Assembly: GCA_031264295.1 (NCBI GenBank)
Contig: JAISED010000086.1
Span: 1 to 64,000 of the forward strand
DNA: 64,000 bases
DNA from: Eubacteriales Family XIII. Incertae Sedis bacterium
Lineage (GTDB): Bacteria; Bacillota; Clostridia; Peptostreptococcales; Anaerovoracaceae
Reading direction: 5' to 3'
The notes under the pieces were generated by a model. The model worked only from the letters and a program-made list of their open reading frames with translations. It was not told where the DNA came from and ran no database searches. Of this stretch, positions 35,451 through 46,164 are shown one piece after another. Both the position numbers and the translations under genes were made by a program. How positions within the stretch are numbered: position 1 is the first letter of the stretch; the number at the start of each line of letters is the position of its first letter.

Positions 35451-37109
35451 ATGTCAACAAGAGCAGGGTTTAAAAGAGAAGACGTAACGGCGGGCAAAAG
35501 GGCGTTCTCCGCGTCCAGAACAACAATAGAGACCGCGTTTTACGGAAACAATGTGGAGAAGATGACCGACCTGAAAAAAGCCTATGATTTAGCGAAGAAC
35601 GCGACGGGAACGATTGTCACCGATATGCCTGTATACAAGCCGGATGCAATAGGGATTCCCGACAACGCGAAGATATTGCTTTTCAATGACGGTGAAACTG
35701 TGGGACGCTTCGCCGGAGCGAGAGTGATACTCGGAGAGAAGGGGGTTGATGAGGGTGAGATCGCCTTGGTACTCAGGGAGGCGATGTACAATACGCGCTA
35801 TAAGAAGATGTACCACACTCAAGCGTATATCGGACTTGACGAGGATTTCATAATCAGAGCCAATTTGTTGATTCCGGAGACTTATGAAAACACACTTTAC
35901 AACTGGCTTTTGAATTTTCAGTATATCAATCCGTTCTACGATGAAATGTATAAGAAGTCGAAGCCTATAGGTGATGAGCCGGATATATACATCGTGTCGG
36001 ATCCCGATTATCTGCATCCCAAGTTCCCCAATGGGCTGGCATATTTTGATCCTGAACATAACTGCGCGTGTCTGCTCGGTCTGCGTTATTTCGGTGAGCA
36101 TAAGAAGGGCACTCTTACGCTGGCGTGGGGCATCGCAAACAGAAATGGATACGCTTCATGTCACGGAGGGCTAAAACGTATAGTACGCAACGATAAGAAG
36201 GCTTGCGTAATCGGCGTGTTCGGTCTTTCCGGATCGGGGAAATCGACGCTGACTCACGCGAAACACGCGGGTAAGTATGCGGACGTCACTGTTCTCCACG
36301 ACGACGCTTATATTATTTCGTCGGAGAACGGTTCAACTGTGGCAATGGAACCGTCGTATTTCGATAAAACCCAGGATTATCCGCTTACGTCGCCTGACAA
36401 TAAGTTCCTGATTACCGTCCAGAACTGCGGTGCGACAATAGATGAGAACGGCAATAAAATACTGGTTACTGAAGATATAAGGAACGGCAACGGCAGGGCG
36501 ATAAAATCCAAGCTTTGGGCGGCGAACCGCGTAGATAAAATGGCGGAACCGATCAATTCTATTATCTGGCTCATGAAGGATCACTCGCTTCCGCCGGTTG
36601 TGAAACTGGAAAACCCAGTGTTGGCTTCGGTGATGGGCGCCTGCCTTGCTACGAAGAGAACAACTGCTGAGAAGCTCGCAGAAGGAGTGGACAGGGATGC
36701 GCTGGTATTCGAACCGTACGCAAATCCATTCAGAACCTATCCTCTCGCGGATGATTATAAAAAGTTTAAGTATCTTTTTGAGCACAGAGGCGTGGCGTGT
36801 TATATAATCAATACAGGGCATTTCCTTGATAAGAAGATCCCAAAAGAAGCAAGCATTGCGATAATCGAAGGTATTGTGGAAGAAACGGCCGTGTATAAGG
36901 ATTTCGGAACGCTTTCTGAAATAAAGACTGTGGATGTGGAGGGCTTCTTGCCTGACTTTGCGGATAAGGACTATATCAGTCTGCTTAAAAAACAGTTTGA
37001 GGGCAGGATCGCATATCTGGATTCACTGGAGACTTTCAAGGGCGGACGTGACGCGCTGCCTGCTGAGGCACGGGCGGAGCTGGAGAAGATTACGGCGAAA
37101 ATCGGTTAA
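35451..37109 (+). CDS. pckA: Phosphoenolpyruvate carboxykinase (ATP)
   Basis: The 552-aa enzyme has the kinase-1a loop GLSGSGKSTL near residue 257 and the neighbouring metal-site pieces HDDAYII and CHGGLKRIVRN. Size and layout fit the ATP-dependent PEP carboxykinases. It interconverts oxaloacetate and phosphoenolpyruvate with ATP/ADP; in anaerobes this often runs toward oxaloacetate to gain ATP. The loop reads SGKS where most members have TGKT, a conservative change. ATGGAGGAAAATA fixes the start at 35451 rather than 35433. Its neighbours do not suggest a pathway operon. Confidence 0.85.
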   Translation: MSTRAGFKREDVTAGKRAFSASRTTIETAFYGNNVEKMTDLKKAYDLAKNATGTIVTDMPVYKPDAIGIPDNAKILLFNDGETVGRFAGARVILGEKGVDEGEIALVLREAMYNTRYKKMYHTQAYIGLDEDFIIRANLLIPETYENTLYNWLLNFQYINPFYDEMYKKSKPIGDEPDIYIVSDPDYLHPKFPNGLAYFDPEHNCACLLGLRYFGEHKKGTLTLAWGIANRNGYASCHGGLKRIVRNDKKACVIGVFGLSGSGKSTLTHAKHAGKYADVTVLHDDAYIISSENGSTVAMEPSYFDKTQDYPLTSPDNKFLITVQNCGATIDENGNKILVTEDIRNGNGRAIKSKLWAANRVDKMAEPINSIIWLMKDHSLPPVVKLENPVLASVMGACLATKRTTAEKLAEGVDRDALVFEPYANPFRTYPLADDYKKFKYLFEHRGVACYIINTGHFLDKKIPKEASIAIIEGIVEETAVYKDFGTLSEIKTVDVEGFLPDFADKDYISLLKKQFEGRIAYLDSLETFKGGRDALPAEARAELEKITAKIG

Positions 37110-37172
37110 GACAAAAGGGCTTAACTATACTTAAAAAACCTGAAGAGGAGAAACTGATAAGGAGGAATAGTT

Positions 37173-40127
37173 TTGAGTAAGAAGAGACCGGTTCTGGTGG
37201 CAGTAGTAGTAATTGTTGCGATACTTGCCGCATGTTTCGGAGGTTTGGTGAAGTTCATCACCGACTATTTATGGTTCGATGAACTTGGCTATACCAGCGT
37301 CTTTCTGAAGAAGCTCTTTACCCAACTTCAGATCGGCGTTCCATTGTTCCTGATATTGACAGCCCTTGGATATTTTTATCTTAAGCTGTTGAAAAAGGGC
37401 TATCACAAGAAGATCAGCGCGGCGGCGCCATCGTTAAAACCGGGCTTGGTGAACTGGATAACGCTGGGCATGTCGGCGGCGGGGGCAGGCGTAATAACCT
37501 TTCTGGCGGTGACGACGTTGTGGTTCGAATTGTTGAAGTTCACAAACAGCACGGACTTCAATATTGCGGATCCGATCTTCAGTCAGGACGTATCCTTCTA
37601 TGTGTTTAAACTTCAGTTTATAACACAGCTTAACCAGATACTTATAAGCATCGTCATCGTATTTGCGGTGCTGACTGTACTTTATTATTTCCTGTTGTTG
37701 AGTCTTTGCCGACCGAAGATCTTCGAAGCGGTAAGACCCGGCGAGGATGAAGATGAGTATGAAGAAGAACAGCAGCAGCCTTACGGCGGCGCGTTCGGAA
37801 GCTTCGGAGATGTATTTGAAAAGGTTGGAGAGGCGATAAACCGGCAAATGGGCGTCGGCGGCGGGAGCAGCGGCTCGCGTTCGCAGTTCAGGGGCAAAAA
37901 GCCGGTGAACGACGTCAAGATCAAGGAGTTGGTCAATATCGCGTCCAACCAGATCATCATACTCGGCGTGATTTTCTTCATCATGGTGGGCGTGAACTTC
38001 TTCCTGAGGCAGTTCGATCTGCTATACTCGCAGACAGGCGTGCTTTTCGGCGCAGGCTTCACAGACATTAACATTACATTGTGGATGTACCGTGTACTTA
38101 TAGTATTGTCATTTGTTGCCGCTATATTCTTTGTTATCGGTGTGAAGGGCAAGAAATATAAGACTGTGCTGAGTATACCTGTACTGATGGTAGTGGTGGG
38201 CGCGCTTGGCACAGGCGCCGGTCTTTTAGTGCAGAACCTAGTCGTTTCACCTGATGAAATCACGAAGGAAACGGCATATCTGGAGTATAACATCCAGTTT
38301 ACCCAGAACGCTTACGACTTGCAGAACGTCGATACGATGTCCTTTCCCGCGGACAACAATCTGACGGCTGAGGATCTTGTAAATAATACAGATACCCTTG
38401 CCAATATACGTATTAACGATTATTCGCCGGCGAAGCAGTTCTATAACAGCACGCAGACGATCCGTCCGTATTACCTGTTCAACGATGTCGACGTGGACAG
38501 ATACACTATTAACGGGGAGTATACGCAGACATTCCTTTCGGCGAGGGAGGTTGACGAGACACTGATCAATCAGGAGTGGATCAATAAATACCTTAAATAC
38601 ACGCACGGCTATGGGATTACGCTGTCTAGGGTTGATAAAGTCACCAACAGCGGCCAGCCCGATATGATGATACAGGACATTCCTCCGAAGTCCCAGGTTT
38701 CGGAGATAGAGATCACAAGACCGGAGATTTATTTCGGGGAACTGACTAACAACTACATTCTTGTGAAAACGGATGAACAGGAGTATGACTACCCGACGGG
38801 TGAGGAAAACGCTTGGACATTCTACGAGGGCAATGCCGGGATCCGTTTGAATCTGTTCAACCGCAGCCTGTTCGCCATACGCGAGCAGAGCATGAAACTG
38901 CTGGTTTCAACGAATATTAACAGTGATTCCAGAATCATAATTAACAGGAATATCACACAGCGCGTGAGGGAGATCATGCCATACATAGCGTATGACGACA
39001 ATCCTTATATAGTGACTGTGGACGGCAAGCTCTACTGGATCATCGACGCCTACACCACAAGCACAAAGTATCCGTATTCTGAACCTTTGGGGATTGAGGC
39101 GGGCAACACTATCAATTATATACGCAATTCGGTGAAGGTAGTCATAGACGCGTATAACGGAGACACGAGTTATTATCTGGTGGATGATCAGGATCCGGTC
39201 GCCAATACCTTCATGAGCATATATCCGAAGCTGTTTAAGCCCTTTGGAGATATGCCGGAAGAACTTCGCGCGCACATCCGCTATCCCGCTCAGATGCTGA
39301 ACATTCAGGCTGAGGTTTACAAGCGCTACCATGTGAACAATGTAAAGGTCTTCTATCAAGGAGAGGATCTTTGGGATATATCTCAGGAATTCGTGGGCGT
39401 CGGCGAGCCGGTCAATATGACGGCGCAGTATTACATAATGAAGCTGCCGGGTGAGGATGACGTGGAATTCATCAATTCCATACCATATACGCCGCGCAAT
39501 AAGAAGAACATGACGGGGCTTTTGGTAGCCCGGAATGACGGTGAGCATTACGGGGAGTTGATACTTTATCAATTGCCCAAGAGCAAGGTGGTCTACGGGC
39601 CTATGCAGATAGAAGCTCAGATCGACCAGAACGATACCATTGCCAAGGAGTTTTCATTGTGGAAGAATTCCGGCTCGACATATACGAGGGGCAATATGTT
39701 CATAATACCGATAGAGGACTCACTGGTGTATGTAGAACCGGTTTATCTTGCAGCCGCCAACTCCAGCTTGCCTGAAGTCAGGAGGGTCATAGTCGCCTAC
39801 GGGGACAGGATCGCGTATGAGTCTACATTGAGCGGGGCGCTTAATTCGCTCTTCGGTACGGATTACCTGGAAACGGGCGGTGAACAGACAGAAGGAACGA
39901 GCGGCGGAAGCGGCGGAGAGGCCTTGGGAACCATGACTGCCGATGAGCTGGCGCAACGTGCCAGGGAGGCTTATGAGAACGCTTTGAGTGCTTCGCAGAA
40001 CGGAGATTGGGCCACGTACGGGCGCGAACTTAAGCAGCTTGAGCGTTACCTGAATGAACTCGCACCGCAGGAAAATGCGGCGGCGCAGGAAGAAACACAG
40101 GAAGCGAGCGTTGATACTATAAAGTAA
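37173..40127 (+). CDS. UPF0182 family membrane protein
   Basis: The 984-aa protein has about seven membrane helices in its first 360 residues (around 6-28, 52-74, 97-121, 154-180, 265-285, 308-327 and 333-358). A large external domain follows with family-like segments [53 protein letters not shown] and EPVYLAA. An acidic Glu/Gln-rich loop lies in the fourth cytoplasmic region. The function of UPF0182 is unknown. The TTG start has TAAGGAGGAATAG upstream. It is followed after 14 bp by serS, so the two are probably co-transcribed. Confidence 0.9.
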   Translation: MSKKRPVLVAVVVIVAILAACFGGLVKFITDYLWFDELGYTSVFLKKLFTQLQIGVPLFLILTALGYFYLKLLKKGYHKKISAAAPSLKPGLVNWITLGMSAAGAGVITFLAVTTLWFELLKFTNSTDFNIADPIFSQDVSFYVFKLQFITQLNQILISIVIVFAVLTVLYYFLLLSLCRPKIFEAVRPGEDEDEYEEEQQQPYGGAFGSFGDVFEKVGEAINRQMGVGGGSSGSRSQFRGKKPVNDVKIKELVNIASNQIIILGVIFFIMVGVNFFLRQFDLLYSQTGVLFGAGFTDINITLWMYRVLIVLSFVAAIFFVIGVKGKKYKTVLSIPVLMVVVGALGTGAGLLVQNLVVSPDEITKETAYLEYNIQFTQNAYDLQNVDTMSFPADNNLTAEDLVNNTDTLANIRINDYSPAKQFYNSTQTIRPYYLFNDVDVDRYTINGEYTQTFLSAREVDETLINQEWINKYLKYTHGYGITLSRVDKVTNSGQPDMMIQDIPPKSQVSEIEITRPEIYFGELTNNYILVKTDEQEYDYPTGEENAWTFYEGNAGIRLNLFNRSLFAIREQSMKLLVSTNINSDSRIIINRNITQRVREIMPYIAYDDNPYIVTVDGKLYWIIDAYTTSTKYPYSEPLGIEAGNTINYIRNSVKVVIDAYNGDTSYYLVDDQDPVANTFMSIYPKLFKPFGDMPEELRAHIRYPAQMLNIQAEVYKRYHVNNVKVFYQGEDLWDISQEFVGVGEPVNMTAQYYIMKLPGEDDVEFINSIPYTPRNKKNMTGLLVARNDGEHYGELILYQLPKSKVVYGPMQIEAQIDQNDTIAKEFSLWKNSGSTYTRGNMFIIPIEDSLVYVEPVYLAAANSSLPEVRRVIVAYGDRIAYESTLSGALNSLFGTDYLETGGEQTEGTSGGSGGEALGTMTADELAQRAREAYENALSASQNGDWATYGRELKQLERYLNELAPQENAAAQEETQEASVDTIK

Positions 40128-40141
40128 CGAGGAAGAGGGAA

Positions 40142-41443
40142 ATGCTCGATATTAAAAAAATCAGAGAAGACTACGCAAAGGTCAGAGACGGTATTCTTAA
40201 AAGAGGGCGCGGAGATTACGGGCTTGAAGACGTCAGACGGCTTGATGAGGAGCGCAGAGGAATTATCAGCGAAGTCGAGAAGATGAAAAATCGTCAGAAC
40301 GTCGCGTCGAAAGACATTCCCAGGATCAAGAAGGAAGGCGGGGACGCGGCGGAACTGCTGGCGGAAATGAAGAAATTATCGGAGTCCATCAAGGAGATGG
40401 ACTCCAGATTGCTGGAGATGGACGAAGAGCTTAAGACGGCTATTATGTCGGTTCCCAATACGCCTGCTGAGTCGTGCCCTGTGGGCGCGGACGACAGCTT
40501 CAATGTAGAGGTCAGCAAGTGGGGCAATCTGCGGGATTTCGATTTCGACCCGCTGCCGCACTGGGAAATCGGCGTGGATCTTGACATACTGGACTTCGAA
40601 AGGGCGGCCAAGATCGCCGGTTCGAGGTTTACCGTCTACAAGGGCGCAGGCGCCAGACTTGAGCGCGCGGTGATAAATTTCATGCTGGATCTGCATACAG
40701 GAGAGCACGGGTTCACTGAGATCTTACCGACCTTCATGGTGAACCGTGATTCTATGACAGGAACGGGGCAGCTCCCTAAATTCGAGGATGATATGTTCCA
40801 GATCCCGTCTCGTGATTTTTTCCTCGTGCCTACGGCCGAGGTTCCCGTGACGAATCTGCATAGGGACGAGATACTTGATGAAGCCGAGCTGCCGATATGC
40901 TACACCGCTTATACGCCGTGCTTCCGAAAGGAAGCGGGTTCCGCGGGAAGGGACACGCGGGGACTCATCAGGCAGCATCAGTTCAACAAGGTGGAACTAG
41001 TTAAATTCACAAGACCGGAGACCTCGTACAAGGAGCTTGAATCATTGCTCGCGGCGGCTGAAGAGGTGCTCAGAAGGCTGAAAATACCATACAGGGTAGT
41101 GCAGCTTTCGACAGGCGACATCGGGTTTTCAGCGGCGACGACATTCGACATAGAGGTATGGCTGCCCAGTTATGATAGATATGTCGAGATATCATCATGC
41201 AGCAATTTCGAGAGTTTTCAAGCGAGAAGGGCGGGCATCAGGTATAGGAATTCCCAAACCGGGAAGCTTGAATTTGTGCATACGCTGAACGGTTCCGGGC
41301 TTGCGGTGGGAAGAACAGTAGCCGCGATACTTGAGAATTATCAGCAGGCAGACGGCTCTGTACTGATACCGGAGGTTCTCCGGGGATTTATGGGAACGGA
41401 TACGATTATAAACACGAACACAAACCGGGGTATAAGGGCGTAG
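40142..41443 (+). CDS. serS: Seryl-tRNA synthetase
   Basis: The 433-aa class II synthetase has the N-terminal coiled-coil arm (about residues 25-105), motif 2 [27 protein letters not shown] and motif 3 [19 protein letters not shown]. It charges tRNA-Ser. Length is normal for the family. GAGGAAGAGGGAA precedes the ATG. An intrinsic terminator overlaps its last codons and ends the unit. Confidence 0.97.
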   Translation: MLDIKKIREDYAKVRDGILKRGRGDYGLEDVRRLDEERRGIISEVEKMKNRQNVASKDIPRIKKEGGDAAELLAEMKKLSESIKEMDSRLLEMDEELKTAIMSVPNTPAESCPVGADDSFNVEVSKWGNLRDFDFDPLPHWEIGVDLDILDFERAAKIAGSRFTVYKGAGARLERAVINFMLDLHTGEHGFTEILPTFMVNRDSMTGTGQLPKFEDDMFQIPSRDFFLVPTAEVPVTNLHRDEILDEAELPICYTAYTPCFRKEAGSAGRDTRGLIRQHQFNKVELVKFTRPETSYKELESLLAAAEEVLRRLKIPYRVVQLSTGDIGFSAATTFDIEVWLPSYDRYVEISSCSNFESFQARRAGIRYRNSQTGKLEFVHTLNGSGLAVGRTVAAILENYQQADGSVLIPEVLRGFMGTDTIINTNTNRGIRA

Positions 41444-41465
41444 GCGCCTTTGCCCCGGTTTTTTA
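41422..41465 (+). terminator. Intrinsic terminator of serS
   Basis: AAACCGGGG pairs with CCCCGGTTT around an inner stem-like AAGGGCGTAGGCGCCTT, followed by a T-run. The left arm lies inside the serS coding end. Confidence 0.85.
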
Positions 41466-41513
41466 TTGCTTGTTTCGCCCGATTGCCGCGCTAATTTTTG
41501 TATGATGAACTAT

Positions 41514-41542
41514 TTGACATCTACTTCAAACTGTTCTATAAT
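41514..41542 (+). promoter_or_regulatory. Consensus sigma-A promoter of the subtilase gene
   Basis: TTGACA and TATAAT, both perfect, are separated by 17 bp. Transcription would begin near 41549, giving a leader of about 140 nt that contains two copies of the dispersed quasi-palindrome. Confidence 0.9.
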
Positions 41543-41586
41543 TTGTATACAAGAGGAAACATCTACAGGGTTTTTGAAGACCATTA

Positions 41587-41631
41587 TACCGAATTCAGTA
41601 TTATAGATCGAAATTACCGGATTCAGTATAA
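41587..41631. promoter_or_regulatory. Two quasi-palindromic sites in the subtilase leader
   Basis: TACCGAATTCAGTA (41587-41600) and TACCGGATTCAGTA (41615-41628) are near-identical, each close to its own reverse complement (TACYGAA/TTCRGTA), with centres 28 bp apart. They lie downstream of a consensus promoter. They could be operators for a dimeric repressor, or an unrelated dispersed repeat. Confidence 0.5.
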
Positions 41632-41688
41632 ATTCGAATTGCACTTGCTTGCTTGAGACTTGCTCCTGTGCAGAAAAGGTGGAGTAAT

Positions 41689-44600
41689 ATGAATGCTTAC
41701 AGAAAGGCTGCGGCTTTTGTTCTTACACTTGCAATGAGCACTACAGTGTTTTCGCCTGTCGTCTATGCCGACGACGCGGATTATATGGATCGGGATACGT
41801 CAATATCCCGGCAAACGGCGCTGTCATACAGCGCGCATAGTGGAAGAGCAGGTAAAATCAAACATTTCATGATGGGCGGCATACCGGTAAGTGAGGAGCA
41901 GAGAGAGCTTTTCACCGGTGATTTGGAAGCGCCGCATGACGGATTTATAGTTCAGATAAAGGCGCCGCGCCGTGGGCGTGCGGCTTTACTGCGCGAAAAC
42001 ACGGACAACATTCCTTTAGAAAAGGTCGTGGATGAGATCTATAAGGCGGACGACCTTGCCGAGGCCATCGCGTTTGCGGATGAAGAGAATATAGAGCAGA
42101 TAGAATTCATTCAACCGAATTATTATTATAATTTACTTGAAGATGAGATCACGGAGATCAATGATCCGGACTATGCGAAGCAATGGGCGCTCCGGCCTTA
42201 TCCTGGGATCAACGCTCCTGCGGCGTGGTCAAAGGGGCTTCGTGGACGGGGAGCGAAGGTCGCTGTGCTGGATACGGGGATTACAGCGGATCATCCCGAT
42301 CTGGCGGGATTGGATCTTGAGACCTACAGTGTGTTCGGGGCGGATGATCCGACCAGCGACGACAGCAATAAAGCTGATGATGGGCACGGCACTATGGTAA
42401 GCGGCGTGATTTCGGCTCAGACAGGGAACAATATAGGGATCGCCGGCATTGCCGATAAGGCGTCCTTGCTGTTCATTAAGGTAATGAACAATGGTAATTG
42501 TAGTTCAGCGGATCTGATAAATGGGGTTAAATACGCCATGAGCGAGGGCGCTGATGTTATCAATATCAGTTTCGGAATATCCACGGCGATAGATACAGCG
42601 CTTAAAAAGCAGATGGATGAGGCGGCAAATGAGGGACTCATTTGTGTTTCGGCGACCGGAAACAGTAATGCCGGGAGCGAAGCGGATAAACGATTGATCT
42701 TTCAGCCCGCCAGATATGACAGCGTTGTAGGCGTGGGAGCAACTTACTACTCAGGGACAAGCCCCGTCATGGCGGCTTTCTCACAGCGCACTGCAGTGAC
42801 GGTGGTTGCGCCGGGTCAGGCTATGCAAGGTCTCTCACATATAGGGGGGGATTATGTGAGCAAGAGCGGTACATCTTTTGCGTCGCCCGTAGTCGCGGCT
42901 ATGGCAGGGATTGCTAAAGGGGTGAGCAGGAGTATCACAAAGGCGGGCTTTGAAGCCCTGCTTGTTGCTACGTCGTATAATTTTCTCGCGCCGGGAGAGT
43001 ACGAGAATAATGCGGGATACGGGCTTGTGGATTTAGGCAAGTTAGCGGAATATCTGACCACGCGCTATGCGATAAACTATGTGACCGACGGGGGCTCGGC
43101 GCCGGAACCCGCGTATTATTATTTGACAAGTGAGGGCGTGACCCTGGCGCCCGCGGAGCGTCCGGGATATGCTTTTATGGGCTGGTACGACAATCCTGAG
43201 CTGCAGGGGCAGGCGGTGAGCCGGATTCCGGAGGGTTCTGTCCTTGAAAAGACATTTTACGCGAAATGGAACAGAACGCCGATGCCTATTGACGAAATAA
43301 GCGAGAGGACAGGCGGGGCTACAGCGCCTGTGTCCGGCGATCCTGATTCAGGAGGAATATTCGAAGCATATATAGACGAGTGGTTCTATGATGAGGACGG
43401 GGATAATGTAGTTTATGAGATTGTAAGCGCCGACGGCACGGGACAGGTGCAGATAGTAGAGAACAAACTCATATATTCGCCTGTGACGGCTGACGCAGGC
43501 AGCGATATTGTTCTGAAGCTGAGAGCGAAAGACGGTGTGAGCGACGGCGTGGATTTTGAGGGCAGATATGTAAGCGTTATTATCAGTGTGACGTATAACC
43601 CGGCCAGCGTGCCGAACGCTGCAGGAACCGGAATATATACAGGGACGGCGGCTCCCGCGTCGGTATCCGGCGGCATAGAGGCGGTTGCGTACCGCAGCTC
43701 CATGGAAGGGTGGTTTATCGACGCGCCGCCTGCGGAGTTGGTATATTCGTTGGTGAGCGGCAGTGGGATCGGCGCTGTGGAGATGAACGGCGGCGAGCTT
43801 ATATACACACCGGCGGGTATTGACGGCGGCAGGGTGATAAGCCTGGTGATCGGCGCTAAGTACGGTAATAACAGCAGTAGAAATAATGTTCGTGTTGAGA
43901 TCGCGGTAAGCGAGGTTTATGATGATACGCCTGGCGTGACTACCGGCGGGGGAGTGACAACCGGCGGAGGTGTCAGCACAGGCGGCGGCGTGACTACAGG
44001 GTCTGGGGTGACAACCGATTCAGGGATAACGACGGGAGGCGGGACGACAACTGATCCTGGGGTGACGACGGGAGGCGGGACGACAACCGATCCGGGAGCG
44101 ACTACGGGAGGCGGGACGACAACCGATCCGGGAGCGACGACAGGAGGCGGGACGGCAACGACACCCGGGGCGACGACGGGCGGCGGAGCGGCAACAGATC
44201 CCGGAGGCGGGACGACTGACGGCGGCACAACCGGCGACGGCGTGACTGGCGGCGGAGAGACAACAAAGCCGGAAGAGACAACAAGGCCGGAAGAGACAAC
44301 AAGGCCGGAAGAGACAACAAAGCCGGAAGAGACAACAAAGCCGGGAGAGACAACAAAGCCGGAAGAGACAACAAAGCCGGGTGTGACGACAAAACCGGGG
44401 ACGACGACAGATTCAAGTACGACGGCGGCTCCGAGCAGAACCGGTTCGGGGGGCGGCGGCGGAGGCGGATCGCCGAAAATCGCAAAAACTGATGCGACGG
44501 CTGCGGCAATTGACGCCGGGGTGATAGCGGATGAGTTAGAGCCTCTGGCGGTTGAAGGCGCTGCAAATGTGATTTTTACCGATGTGCCTGCGGACGAATG

Positions 44601-45111
44601 GTTTGCCGAGGCAGTTCGGTTTGTATATGAAAGAGCTTATTTTAAGGGAACCGGTGGCGGTTACTTTTCACCGAACGCATTTACAACGCGCGTTATGTTT
44701 GTTACTGTGCTTGGCCGCTTGGCGAAGGTAGAAGAGGCTGCGTATTCAACATACAGTTTTGCCGATGTTGTTCAAGGAGAATGGTACGCTCCATATACAG
44801 AATGGGCGTATCAGACGGGAGTATCCAGAGGCATAGGCGGCAGTTTCTTTGGTCTTCATACCTCAATAACGCGGGAAGAGATGGCAGTGATGTTCTACAA
44901 CTATGCTAAGGCGTCAGGGTATGATGTCAGCGCTGTTGCGGAAATGGATTATATAGACAAGGACAATATTTCAGACTGGGCTGTAGAAGCGATGGCGTGG
45001 TTGACAGCTGCAGAAATAATCAAAGGCAAGCCGGGTAGTTTCCTCGATCCCGGCGGCTCCGCGACCAGAGCCGAAGCGGCGGTGATGGTGATGCGTTTTG
45101 AAAGTCTGTAA
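41689..45111 (+). CDS. Secreted S8 subtilisin-like protease with InlB-type repeat and SLH anchor
   Basis: After a signal peptide ending VVYA and a prodomain, the S8 domain has Asp in AVLDTGITADHPDL (about 193), His in DDGHGTMVSG (about 232) and Ser in GTSFASPVVAAMAG (about 394). An InlB B-type repeat (YAINYVTDGG to YAKWN) follows, then two bacterial beta-sandwich-like repeats. A TTGGG/TTDPG run and a TKPEETTRPEE run (about 748-910) act as spacer. SLH domains close the protein (about 962-1139: FTDVPADEWFAEAVRFVYE and two more) for binding to wall polymers. AGGTGGAG before ATG 41689 corrects the track start. Confidence 0.93.
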   Translation: MNAYRKAAAFVLTLAMSTTVFSPVVYADDADYMDRDTSISRQTALSYSAHSGRAGKIKHFMMGGIPVSEEQRELFTGDLEAPHDGFIVQIKAPRRGRAALLRENTDNIPLEKVVDEIYKADDLAEAIAFADEENIEQIEFIQPNYYYNLLEDEITEINDPDYAKQWALRPYPGINAPAAWSKGLRGRGAKVAVLDTGITADHPDLAGLDLETYSVFGADDPTSDDSNKADDGHGTMVSGVISAQTGNNIGIAGIADKASLLFIKVMNNGNCSSADLINGVKYAMSEGADVINISFGISTAIDTALKKQMDEAANEGLICVSATGNSNAGSEADKRLIFQPARYDSVVGVGATYYSGTSPVMAAFSQRTAVTVVAPGQAMQGLSHIGGDYVSKSGTSFASPVVAAMAGIAKGVSRSITKAGFEALLVATSYNFLAPGEYENNAGYGLVDLGKLAEYLTTRYAINYVTDGGSAPEPAYYYLTSEGVTLAPAERPGYAFMGWYDNPELQGQAVSRIPEGSVLEKTFYAKWNRTPMPIDEISERTGGATAPVSGDPDSGGIFEAYIDEWFYDEDGDNVVYEIVSADGTGQVQIVENKLIYSPVTADAGSDIVLKLRAKDGVSDGVDFEGRYVSVIISVTYNPASVPNAAGTGIYTGTAAPASVSGGIEAVAYRSSMEGWFIDAPPAELVYSLVSGSGIGAVEMNGGELIYTPAGIDGGRVISLVIGAKYGNNSSRNNVRVEIAVSEVYDDTPGVTTGGGVTTGGGVSTGGGVTTGSGVTTDSGITTGGGTTTDPGVTTGGGTTTDPGATTGGGTTTDPGATTGGGTATTPGATTGGGAATDPGGGTTDGGTTGDGVTGGGETTKPEETTRPEETTRPEETTKPEETTKPGETTKPEETTKPGVTTKPGTTTDSSTTAAPSRTGSGGGGGGGSPKIAKTDATAAAIDAGVIADELEPLAVEGAANVIFTDVPADEWFAEAVRFVYERAYFKGTGGGYFSPNAFTTRVMFVTVLGRLAKVEEAAYSTYSFADVVQGEWYAPYTEWAYQTGVSRGIGGSFFGLHTSITREEMAVMFYNYAKASGYDVSAVAEMDYIDKDNISDWAVEAMAWLTAAEIIKGKPGSFLDPGGSATRAEAAVMVMRFESL
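43935..44420 (+). repeat. Gly/Thr and Pro/Glu/Thr coding repeat tract
   Basis: In-frame 15- to 36-bp units coding TTGGG, TTDPG and ETTKPE/ETTRPE occur in series. Several GACAACAAAGCCGGAAGA units are identical. The tract acts as spacer between protease and SLH anchor and is prone to slippage. Confidence 0.85.
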
Positions 45112-45122
45112 CGGAGGCGGCA

Positions 45123-45800
45123 ATGGAAGATAAGCTTATTGAAGTTGAAGTCGAAAATGGGAACGGAAGCGAGAACAGGAACGAAAACGGGGACGAGAAC
45201 AGGAACGAAAACGGAAGCGAGAACAGGAACGAAAACAGGAACGAAAATGAGGGCGGGAACGTAAGTGAGATAACTGCGTCTGAAACGGTTTTGGCGGAGT
45301 ACGGAGGCAGTAAGAACACGGGCGTGAGAATAGGCGTCGCGGCGGCGCTTGTGATCGTCGTTGCGCTTGCGCTGTTCGGCGGATTGCAGTATAACGAAAA
45401 AGTCCGCTTTGAAAAAGAATTGGCAAGCTTGAATAATACCTATACAGAAATTTATAGGTATGTAAATTCCCTAACCGTGCCGCGTTTTGAGAGTATGGTG
45501 GCGGAGGGAGAGGATTTTCTGATATCTATAGGCAGACCTAATTGCCCCTATTGCGATAAGATGGATCCGTCATTTATCAAGCTCGTACAGGAGCTGGATA
45601 TGACGGAGGACATATATTATCTAAATGTGGCGAGCATACACGGAATCGAAGGTGTATGGCCGCCATTCAAAGAGAAGTACGGATTTTTTTACACGCCGGC
45701 CTATATGCATTATGCGGACGGTGAGATCGTTTCGGCTATGGACGGAGATTTTACAGAGGACGATCTCAGGGCGTGGCTGCTTGATAACGGCGCTAAATAG
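45123..45800 (+). CDS. Membrane-anchored thioredoxin-like protein with Asn/Glu repeat tail
   Basis: The 225-aa protein has a cytoplasmic N-terminal run of NENGDENRNENGSENRNENRNEN, a membrane helix (about 68-88) and an extracytoplasmic thioredoxin-like domain with the active site RPNCPYCDKMDP (CPYC, about 141-144) and a later FFYTPAYM segment containing the cis-proline. It probably makes, breaks or shuffles disulfides in exported proteins, similar to bacteriocin-accessory-type thioredoxins. It follows the subtilase by 11 bp with CGGAGG upstream, so they are likely co-transcribed. Confidence 0.82.
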   Translation: MEDKLIEVEVENGNGSENRNENGDENRNENGSENRNENRNENEGGNVSEITASETVLAEYGGSKNTGVRIGVAAALVIVVALALFGGLQYNEKVRFEKELASLNNTYTEIYRYVNSLTVPRFESMVAEGEDFLISIGRPNCPYCDKMDPSFIKLVQELDMTEDIYYLNVASIHGIEGVWPPFKEKYGFFYTPAYMHYADGEIVSAMDGDFTEDDLRAWLLDNGAK

Positions 45801-46000
45801 TGCGGAAAGCGCCGGATACTAACTTGACCATAAGCGCGGAATGTTTCGACGCGCTAAGGGAGATATAAACTTTCAATGTTAATAAGATCAGAGGAGTGGA
45901 TCCTGGATTGACGGGGCGGCGGCGTGCGGCTGAACGCCTTCTGTCATAGGGTCGTTGTGCTCGCGCCCGGTCGCTGGACGCGCGATTATCCGGAGGAGGA

Positions 46001-46027
46001 ATGCCTATGATAATGTTCAGGTATTGA
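46001..46027 (+). CDS. Possible leader peptide (MPMIMFRY)
   Basis: A nine-codon frame (ATG CCT ATG ATA ATG TTC AGG TAT TGA) is preceded directly by CGGAGGAGGA, one of the strongest ribosome-binding sequences in the window, although spacing to ATG 46001 is very short (ATG 46007 is better placed). A G+C-rich hairpin follows 47 bases later. It could be a translated leader of the GH3 gene. It is too short to prove. Confidence 0.25.
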   Translation: MPMIMFRY

Positions 46028-46073
46028 GGTTTTCAGCAAGAGATGGTATAGCAATCAGTGCACTATGAGGAAA

Positions 46074-46094
46074 CCCGCCGCCCATTTCGGCGGG
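46074..46094 (+). promoter_or_regulatory. Hairpin in the GH3 leader
   Basis: CCCGCCG (46074-46080) pairs with CGGCGGG (46088-46094) around CCCATTT. No T-run follows, so an attenuator is only a possibility. Confidence 0.35.
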
Positions 46095-46164
46095 AAGTTT
46101 GACCGATGTTTTGACTATAAAAATTTGTAAGCATAGAGAACTTTAGAACAGGAGGTTGTTTAGG

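Larger units (their letters stand above)
45801..46164 (+). other. Leader region before the first GH3 gene
   Basis: No full gene lies here. It holds a candidate 8-aa leader ORF (46001-46027) with a strong ribosome site and a 7-bp hairpin (46074-46094). The final AGGAGG at 46150-46155 serves the GH3 start at ATG 46165. I found no good sigma-A promoter. Confidence 0.5.

Noticed and set aside
43935-44420. CRISPR-like regular repeats
   Set aside because: The repeats are short coding units in frame (TTGGG, TKPEE) inside the subtilase gene, with no unique spacers.
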